Origin: JAZKSG01 sp036626215
Lineage (GTDB): Archaea > Thermoplasmatota > E2 > DHVEG-1
Length of the DNA: 7,778 bases
Direction of reading: 5' to 3'
Assembly (NCBI GenBank): GCA_036626215.1
Contig: JAZKSG010000048.1
Coordinates: 1 to 7,778 of the forward strand
Numbering within the stretch: position 1 is the first letter of the stretch; each line of letters begins with the position of its first letter. Positions 1 to 4,570 of this stretch are shown here, piece after piece. A program made the position numbers and the translations under genes. A model generated the notes under the pieces. It had not been told where the DNA came from. It was given only the letters and a program-made list of their open reading frames with translations, and made no database searches.

Positions 1-1243
1 CAAGGATATCTTGTATGAGGTTGTCGAGACGATTTGTGTTACGGAGAACGATGTTCAAAGCTTTTTCTTGTTCTTCATCAATTTCACCTAATACCTCTTT
101 CAACATCATTTGCACATATCCTTTAATAGAGGACATAGGTGTCCGTAGTTCATGAGAGGTTACATTGAGAAAAGCGGATTTTAACTCATCAAGTTTTTTG
201 AGTTTTATATTTTGTTCTTTGATTTTTTTATGTGCTTTTTTGATTTCTGTTATATCTCTAAAACTTTCTATGATGCCGACTATTTCACCATTTTGCTGTC
301 TGTATGGTGTAGCGGTTACTGAAAAAATGATTTTGTCTCCATTTTTATCAACCATAGTTTGTTCATGTTCAACAATTTCTTCTCCATCTGAAATCTCTTT
401 TATAGGGCAATGTGAGTCGTTGCAAACATCAAGATTCAGTACTTCAGAACATTTTTTTCCTAATGATGTACTCTTGTCGATATTCAACATGTTGGTTAAC
501 GTGTCATTAACTCTGAGGATTCTGCATTGTTTATCGATAACTAACATTCCTTCGGCTTTACTGTTAAATATTTGATCTAACTCGGTTAAAGTTTTTTCAG
601 TATCCTTGCTTAAACGTTTTAGACGTTTCATTGTTTTGTTTAAAGTTTTGTTTTTTTCTTCTAACTCTTTATTTGTTTTGTAGATTTCTTCAGCGTTTTT
701 TTTACGTTCAGTTATATCTTTGGAAACGAAGAGTATTTTATCATCGGTTAAATTGGTAGTGCTTTCAATGTAATGCCATTCACCTAGTTTATCTTTAATG
801 CGGAAAACTAGTTTTTCTGTGATTTCAGGAGATTTATCTCTAAAAATTTTTGTTTTTAATCGTAAATATTTTTTTAACAAGGGGAAAATATTTTTTTTGT
901 CATCGGGGTGGATGAAATCCCAGACGCATTCCCCGATCAGGTCTTCATGTTCATATCCTAAAAGAGTTTTGTAAGAGGAATTTACATAGGTGTAAACTGG
1001 GTTTATTTCAAAAGTGGTGAGGCATATCAGATCACTGGTGTTTTCAGCGATCAACTGGTACATCGAGTCTACTCTTTCAGGAGAAATACAAGCATCTTCG
1101 CTATCGGCTTTCGATTTTTCTTTGGTAAATGCAAAATCACTTAGATTTTTTGAAGAGGTATCAGATTTTGAAAAAATACTGTATAGGCTGCCTTTCTTTT
1201 CAGCGTTTTTTAACTCTTTGACTATCTCTGGTTCATCATCCAT
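1..1243 (-). CDS. PAS-PAS sensor histidine kinase, partial (C-terminus beyond window)
   Basis: Soluble sensor kinase read from 1243 down to the window edge: 414 complete codons without a stop, so the ATPase domain lies outside. An N-terminal linker (about 1-57) precedes a first PAS/PAC unit (about 58-180, ending in SKDITERKK), a coiled-coil stretch rich in Lys/Glu (about 181-225), a second PAS/PAC unit (about 222-335, ending in FRDITEIKK), and the HisKA dimerisation helix with the H-box SHELRTP, where His364 is the expected phosphoacceptor. The second PAS carries three cysteines (265, 274, 279) in a C-x8-C-x4-CP arrangement. No membrane segment is visible, so the sensor is probably cytoplasmic. 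The ATG at 1243 is preceded by GAGGT at a 7-base spacing; the frame is open upstream to 1304 but offers no ATG or GTG. The partner could be the receiver immediately upstream. The ligand is unknown. Confidence 0.93.
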   Translation of the reverse strand, partial: MDDEPEIVKELKNAEKKGSLYSIFSKSDTSSKNLSDFAFTKEKSKADSEDACISPERVDSMYQLIAENTSDLICLTTFEINPVYTYVNSSYKTLLGYEHEDLIGECVWDFIHPDDKKNIFPLLKKYLRLKTKIFRDKSPEITEKLVFRIKDKLGEWHYIESTTNLTDDKILFVSKDITERKKNAEEIYKTNKELEEKNKTLNKTMKRLKRLSKDTEKTLTELDQIFNSKAEGMLVIDKQCRILRVNDTLTNMLNIDKSTSLGKKCSEVLNLDVCNDSHCPIKEISDGEEIVEHEQTMVDKNGDKIIFSVTATPYRQQNGEIVGIIESFRDITEIKKAHKKIKEQNIKLKKLDELKSAFLNVTSHELRTPMSSIKGYVQMMLKEVLGEIDEEQEKALNIVLRNTNRLDNLIQDIL

Positions 1244-1320
1244 CAAAACGACCTCATAAAAAGATCTATGCGTAAAGAAAAAACAAAAGAAATTGAGTTC
1301 ACATTATTATTTCCTTTCAT
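1243..1320 (-). CDS. Possible 25-residue small ORF overlapping the kinase start
   Basis: An ATG at 1320 opens a 25-codon frame beginning MKGNNNVNS and ending RSF, whose TGA (1245-1243) overlaps the kinase ATG in a TGATG junction. GAGG at 1329-1326 stands 5 bases before its ATG, and a TATA-like element at 1348-1357 is centred about 33 bases upstream. This geometry would let translation of the small frame couple to the kinase. The peptide resembles no family I recognise and is Asn/Ser/Phe-rich, as expected from AT-rich non-coding DNA. It may be a leader peptide or chance. Only conservation across relatives would decide. Confidence 0.3.
   Translation of the reverse strand: MKGNNNVNSISFVFSLRIDLFMRSF
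1244..1249 (-). promoter_or_regulatory. Spacer between Shine-Dalgarno (1251-1255) and histidine kinase start
   Basis: On the minus strand GAGGT at 1255-1251 lies 7 bases before the ATG at 1243. This is the best ribosome-binding match near the kinase start and decides it against the in-frame TTG at 1246. The same GAGGT element is used at a 6-base spacing by the kinase starting at 2986. Confidence 0.55.
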
Positions 1321-1334
1321 CCCATCCTCTTAAT

Positions 1335-1341
1335 AAAAAAA
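1335..1341 (-). terminator. Oligo-T terminator after the receiver gene
   Basis: A run of seven T on the minus strand begins 29 bases after the receiver stop. Archaeal polymerase can terminate on such tracts without a hairpin. A matching T7 tract lies 28 bases after the NosD-like gene stop. Confidence 0.4.
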
Positions 1342-1347
1342 GATTTT

Positions 1348-1357
1348 CTAATATAAA
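1348..1357 (-). promoter_or_regulatory. TATA-like promoter for the small ORF and histidine kinase
   Basis: The minus strand reads TTTATATTAG here. Taking the usual archaeal distance of about 26 bases, transcription would start near 1327, just ahead of the GAGG and the ATG at 1320, and about 85 bases before the kinase ATG. It falls inside a 126-base gap that otherwise holds only the T-tract after the receiver gene. Predicted by eye only. Confidence 0.4.
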
Positions 1358-1369
1358 AACATTAGGGGG

Positions 1370-1732
1370 TTATTTAAAATAATTTTCAACTGTTTTTAAA
1401 AGCTCATCTGGGTCGAAAGGTTTCTGAATATAATCTTTTACATATCTCATATATTCATTTTCATCGTCGGGTAAACCTTTGGCGGTGAGAACAGAGATAA
1501 TGTTGTTTTCATTGTAGCCTTTTGAAACGATTTTGTCTATAGTTTCCCATCCGTCCATACGGGGCATCATGAGATCCATCAAGATGATTCCTTCAAAACC
1601 ATCTTTAAGGATATCTAAACATTCAGCGCCGGTGTTAGCTGCATAAACTTCGAAACCTTGGTCTTCAAAAAGTTCACGTACAGCGATGATGATGTATGGG
1701 TCATCGTCAACAATTAAAACATTTTTTTTCAT
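1370..1732 (-). CDS. Single-domain response regulator (CheY-like receiver)
   Basis: A stand-alone receiver of 120 residues, the normal length of one REC domain, with nothing fused to it. The acidic pocket is Asp9-Asp10(-Asp11) after strand 1 (VLIVDDD), the phosphoacceptor is Asp53 in LMDLMMP, the conserved Thr is Thr83 in SVLTAK, Lys104 lies in the YIQKPF motif, and Tyr101 occupies the aromatic switch position. It should accept phosphate from a nearby histidine kinase and act through protein contact, since it has no DNA-binding or enzymatic output domain. It lies between two kinases on the same strand, 132 bases after the first and 126 before the second. No Shine-Dalgarno precedes the ATG at 1732, so the start rests on alignment to the receiver fold. 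It belongs to the CheY superfamily, but no chemotaxis genes are present here. Confidence 0.95.
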   Translation of the reverse strand: MKKNVLIVDDDPYIIIAVRELFEDQGFEVYAANTGAECLDILKDGFEGIILMDLMMPRMDGWETIDKIVSKGYNENNIISVLTAKGLPDDENEYMRYVKDYIQKPFDPDELLKTVENYFK

Positions 1733-1864
1733 TTTTCAAACCAAATTATTATGAGATACTATTAGTTGAAGTGTATGTTTAAACGGTTTTACAGAAAGTA
1801 TAATATTTTTGTTGTTTAAATTATTTTTTGTTAAATAAAATCATTATTTTGTAGAGTATAGTTG
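1733..1864 (-). promoter_or_regulatory. Gap between kinase and receiver with possible TATA elements
   Basis: This 132-base AT-rich gap has no oligo-T tract of five or more on the minus strand after the kinase stop, so read-through from the kinase into the receiver is plausible. Two weak TATA-like candidates on the minus strand, ATATTATAC near 1799-1807 and TTTAAACAT near 1775-1783, could give the receiver its own transcript. No gene or hairpin was recognised. Confidence 0.3.
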
Positions 1865-2986
1865 TTAATCTTTTGCAGATTTTAAAGTAAAGTAAAATTT
1901 TAAACCTTTTTCTTTCCCGGCGCTGTATGCCCATATTTCTCCGCCATGTTTTTCTATAATCTTCTTGCATAGAGGTAGACCGAGGCCGCTGCTCTCTAAG
2001 TCATGTCTGCTTTTATCTCCCTTATAGAACTCGTCGAAAATACGATCTACTTTTGTTTTTGTTAAACCTGTTCCGGCGTCTTCAACAGATATGGTTACCA
2101 TTTTACCGTCATCCATAGCATAAAAGGTCAGATCTCCTTCTTCTTCTGAATACTTGACATAGTTTTTTATGAAGTTATTTATGACTCTGGTGATTTTATT
2201 TTCGTCTGCTTTAACAGCTATGTCTTCATCTATTTCGTTATAGATTGGTTTACAGCTCTGTCGTAATAAGTCTTCGTTATCTTTTAGAGTGGAATCTACA
2301 AGATTATGTAGATTTATCTTTGATATATTGTATTCTGTTCCGAAAGAACTTTCTTTAGCTAAATCCAGAATTTTGTCAATCTGTTTTTTTAATCTTTGTA
2401 TACTTTTTATAGAATCCTGTAGAAGTTTTTTTTGTTTGGGGTCTTTTTCTCTTCGTTCTATCATAGGGAGTAATGACAGTAAGGGTGTTATGGGTGTTTT
2501 CAAATCGTGTCCTAGATGTACAATGAAATCTTCTTTCTGTTTTTTTAATCGTTCCAGTTCTTTGTTTTGTTTATTTATTTTTTGTTTGAGGTTAACGTTT
2601 TTTGTTATGTTGTTCAGAAATAGAGCGATTATGTTGTTGTTTTTATATAGAAATTTTGAACCAGAGATTTCAACCCAAACAACTCCGGTTTTAGTTGAAA
2701 TTTTATGTACACCTAGATAAACTCTGTCTTTGATGGCATCTAAGAAGCTTGTTTTATCTATGAATTCATCATTTGATTTGTAAATCAAATTTGATATGTC
2801 TTTATTTTCAATGTCTTCAGATGACTCTAAACCAATCATTTTAACCATTGAGGAATTAGCATATAAGATAGTGCCGTTGGAGTTTAGAAGTAAAACACCT
2901 TCGAGGAGGTTGTCAAAAATTTTTTTGTAAAATTCTTCATTTGTCTCTAAAGATTTATCATATTTAGTTTTTAAACTTTCATCCAT
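1865..2986 (-). CDS. Soluble PAS sensor histidine kinase
   Basis: A complete 373-residue kinase. An N-terminal PAS domain (about 16-135, with LLEGVLLLNSNGTILYAN) is followed by a short coiled coil (about 133-155), HisKA with H-box HDLKTP (His160), and the HATPase_c domain: N-box around Asn271/Asn275, G1 box DAGTG at 303-307, F-box IFDEFYKGD at 317-325, and G2 box SGLGLPL at 333-339. All elements for autophosphorylation are present. There is no signal peptide or membrane helix, so sensing is cytoplasmic. GAGGT stands 6 bases before the ATG at 2986. The N-box reads NFIKNYVKYS, with Tyr where most kinases have Ala after the second Asn, a mild departure. The receiver at 1732-1370 is the obvious phosphotransfer partner; that pairing is inferred from proximity only. 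Confidence 0.96.
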   Translation of the reverse strand: MDESLKTKYDKSLETNEEFYKKIFDNLLEGVLLLNSNGTILYANSSMVKMIGLESSEDIENKDISNLIYKSNDEFIDKTSFLDAIKDRVYLGVHKISTKTGVVWVEISGSKFLYKNNNIIALFLNNITKNVNLKQKINKQNKELERLKKQKEDFIVHLGHDLKTPITPLLSLLPMIERREKDPKQKKLLQDSIKSIQRLKKQIDKILDLAKESSFGTEYNISKINLHNLVDSTLKDNEDLLRQSCKPIYNEIDEDIAVKADENKITRVINNFIKNYVKYSEEEGDLTFYAMDDGKMVTISVEDAGTGLTKTKVDRIFDEFYKGDKSRHDLESSGLGLPLCKKIIEKHGGEIWAYSAGKEKGLKFYFTLKSAKD

Positions 2987-3006
2987 GAGTTAACCTCTTA
3001 GTCATT

Positions 3007-3013
3007 AAAAAAA
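3007..3013 (-). terminator. Oligo-T terminator after the NosD-like gene
   Basis: Seven consecutive T on the minus strand begin 28 bases after the stop at 3041, nearly the same spacing as the T7 tract after the receiver gene. If it works, the kinase at 2986 needs its own promoter; TTTTAAAATA at about 3029-3038 is a weak TATA-like candidate for that. Confidence 0.4.
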
Positions 3014-3040
3014 TATGAAGAAGGTACTATTTTAAAATAA

Positions 3041-4036
3041 TTACAGTTTTTTCCAGTTTTTTTGTAGAAGAAATAGGAATAATGCCGCTGAGAGTGCTAT
3101 CAAAAATTCGAATCCTCTGGTTTTAATGTTTGGTGCAGAAGCGGCTGAGTCTATATCCATAGAGTTATCTTTGAATTTGTTAGAAGAAATATTGTTGTTG
3201 TCAGCGTTGTCTAGATATATTCCTGATTTGCTACATCCTGTTATATGGTTGTATGAGATAAGGTTTAACGAAGAGTGAATCAAACTTATTCCTCTATCTG
3301 CATCTGATATATGGTTTCCAATAATGTTGTTTCTAAAGCTGTGACTAAGTTTTATGTTGGATTCGGTTAGAGTGTTATTTATGATTTTATTATAGTTCGA
3401 CCATCGATTTAGGGCTAAGGTGTCTTCTCCGCTGATGTTGTTATTTGAAATTATGTTTCTGTTGGATTTCTCTGTGAGGTATACAGATTTTGAGCTGTGG
3501 GAGTTGAAAGTATTATTATATATCTTGTTATTTGAAGAGTTATAAAGATGTATGCCTTCGTTGTTTTCTAAGAAAACGTTATAGGAGATATTGTTGTAAT
3601 TTGCTTTGTTCAAAAAAATACAGTTTTTATTGTTTTCAAAATTGTTGTTTATTATGCTGTTGTTGCTGCCAGATAAGAAGATGGCTATCTTGCTGTTTTT
3701 AATGTTTAATCCTTTGATTGATACGTTATCAGAGTTGATATAGATTGCATACATTTTGTTTTTTCCCTGTATAATTGGGTTGTCGATACCGATTAGTTTT
3801 ATTGTTTTGTTGATTGTTATTTTTTCGTTGTATATGCTGTTGTTGATGGTTATGGTGTCGTTTTCATTTGCATTGTTTATAGCTTCTTGGATGGAGTTAT
3901 ATGTTAGGTTGTTTTCATCTTTTTTTATGGAGACTTCTGCATCGGTTTTAAGAATTAAAAATCCAGGGGATATAGAGAAAATTAGGAGAAAAAATATTAG
4001 AAAGGCAGAGGTGTAGGTAGATGCATGATTATTCAT
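3041..4036 (-). CDS. Secreted NosD-like right-handed parallel beta-helix protein
   Basis: A surface protein of 331 residues. A hydrophobic signal segment (about 11-29) is followed by the typical family entry (SIQEAINNANENDTI, then INKTIKLIG, about 48-85), and then roughly ten PbH1-type turns of about 22 residues with repeating N-x-I-x-N-N patterns (about 95-290). The tail has a short linker, Arg-Gly-Phe-Glu at 307-310, a hydrophobic stretch (311-324) and a basic end (QKNWKK). This is the layout of archaeal PGF-CTERM-type sorting signals, with Arg in place of Pro. Twelve N-x-S/T sequons are present, at Asn43, 59, 65, 76, 104, 125, 149, 166, 174, 200, 220 and 282. Archaeal members are often labelled copper-binding NosD, but nothing here shows copper binding and there are no nos genes nearby; a surface carbohydrate-binding or structural role is equally possible. 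There is no Shine-Dalgarno; the start probably uses a near-leaderless mRNA. Confidence 0.87.
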   Translation of the reverse strand: MNNHASTYTSAFLIFFLLIFSISPGFLILKTDAEVSIKKDENNLTYNSIQEAINNANENDTITINNSIYNEKITINKTIKLIGIDNPIIQGKNKMYAIYINSDNVSIKGLNIKNSKIAIFLSGSNNSIINNNFENNKNCIFLNKANYNNISYNVFLENNEGIHLYNSSNNKIYNNTFNSHSSKSVYLTEKSNRNIISNNNISGEDTLALNRWSNYNKIINNTLTESNIKLSHSFRNNIIGNHISDADRGISLIHSSLNLISYNHITGCSKSGIYLDNADNNNISSNKFKDNSMDIDSAASAPNIKTRGFEFLIALSAALFLFLLQKNWKKL

Positions 4037-4064
4037 TTTAGAAAAAAAGATAAATGATCTCTGT

Positions 4065-4073
4065 CTTATATTT
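4065..4073 (-). promoter_or_regulatory. TATA-like promoter of the NosD-like gene in a divergent gap
   Basis: The minus strand reads AAATATAAG, centred about 33 bases before the ATG at 4036. Initiation about 26 bases downstream would leave a leader of only some 7 bases, which fits the absence of a Shine-Dalgarno. The 46-base gap (4037-4082) separates two divergent starts. I see no equally placed TATA for the plus-strand gene: the TATA core here sits too close to its ATG at 4083, and GATAAATG near 4049-4056 is only a weak candidate. Confidence 0.45.
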
Positions 4074-4082
4074 TTTCCAAAA

Positions 4083-4460
4083 ATGAGAGAAGTTAAAGTA
4101 GAATTTCTTGTTAATGGAGAAAAGGTTAGACTTGACTGTGAGGTTGCTTCATCTTTTTTAGAGAAAACAAAAGGGTTGATGGATAGAGAATTTCTTCCTA
4201 GAGGTAGAGGGATGTTGTTTCTTTTTTGTTTTCCTTGGATAAGGTTTTTTTGGATGAAGAATGTCTGTATTCCTTTGGATATTGTTTTTGTTGATAGACA
4301 TCAAAGAGTTATATGTTTTTATGAGGCGGATGTCGAAAAAGGTTTTTTATATAAAACTTATTGGAGTAGAGGTTTTTGTAAGTATGTTATAGAGTGTAAT
4401 CAGGGATTCTGTAGAAAACATGGGGTTTTTAAAGGCACACAGGTTGATATGGGTTTATAG
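4083..4460 (+). CDS. DUF192 family protein
   Basis: A 125-residue protein with the DUF192 landmarks in order: KTKGLMDRE (28-36), GMLFLF (43-48), FFWMKN (55-60), IPLDIVFVD (63-71), and a C-terminal segment ending NQGFCRKHGVFKGTQV (106-121) that matches the usual ExxxGxxxxxGxxxGxxV ending. The family is a small beta barrel of unknown function, widespread in bacteria and archaea. Many members carry a secretion signal; this one has none, so it is probably cytoplasmic. Seven cysteines (19, 49, 62, 78, 99, 105, 110) in 125 residues is unusually many. The ATG at 4083 has no Shine-Dalgarno upstream; the next Met (33) is inside the conserved core and cannot be the start. It is divergent from the NosD-like gene and likely transcribed separately from topo VI, which has its own promoter. 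Confidence 0.88.
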   Translation: MREVKVEFLVNGEKVRLDCEVASSFLEKTKGLMDREFLPRGRGMLFLFCFPWIRFFWMKNVCIPLDIVFVDRHQRVICFYEADVEKGFLYKTYWSRGFCKYVIECNQGFCRKHGVFKGTQVDMGL

Positions 4461-4462
4461 TG

Positions 4463-4480
4463 GTTTTTACCTTGTTTTTA
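4463..4480 (+). terminator. T-tract terminator after the DUF192 gene
   Basis: Two T5 tracts (4464-4468 and 4475-4479) follow directly after the stop at 4460, upstream of the putative topo VI promoter. The tracts are short, so termination may be partial. Confidence 0.35.
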
Positions 4481-4501
4481 AGGGGTGAAAAAGGAATAAT
4501 C

Positions 4502-4510
4502 TTATAATAA
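4502..4510 (+). promoter_or_regulatory. TATA box of the topo VI operon
   Basis: TTATAATAA, preceded by a purine-rich stretch (GAAAAAGGAA) that could act as a BRE. It predicts initiation near 4532 and a leader of about 40 bases before the TTG start at 4571. It is the best TATA match in the 110-base gap. Confidence 0.5.
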
Positions 4511-4556
4511 TAGTTGTCTATTACATCTGTTGGGAGCAAAAGAGTCCTTTTTTCTT

Positions 4557-4562
4557 AGGAGG
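4557..4562 (+). promoter_or_regulatory. Strong Shine-Dalgarno for the TTG start of topo VI-B
   Basis: AGGAGG lies 8 bases before the TTG at 4571 and is the strongest ribosome-binding match in the window, which fixes the non-ATG start. TCCT at 4545-4548 can pair with AGGA at 4557-4560 (8-base loop), and GTCC at 4544-4547 can pair with GGAC at 4562-4565, so the site could be weakly masked in the mRNA. Confidence 0.7.
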
Positions 4563-4570
4563 GACAGATT

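Noticed and set aside
165..575. A plus-strand open frame of 136 codons.
   Set aside because: It lies opposite the histidine kinase coding strand, is rich in Phe/Ser/Cys as expected of antisense to Lys/Glu-rich coding, and shows no domain.
1777..1784. Palindrome GTTTAAAC upstream of the receiver gene, as a possible operator.
   Set aside because: A single 8-base AT-rich palindrome is expected by chance in this composition, and no second copy was seen near other promoters.
2289..2720. A plus-strand open frame of 143 codons.
   Set aside because: Antisense shadow of the complete PAS kinase; no recognisable motif or ribosome-binding site.
3150..3950. Short near-repeats rich in GTTATT/ATTATG on the plus strand, resembling a repeat array.
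   Set aside because: They are the DNA image of the Asn-rich beta-helix turns of the NosD-like protein; unit length and spacing follow codons, with no conserved spacer-repeat structure as in CRISPR.
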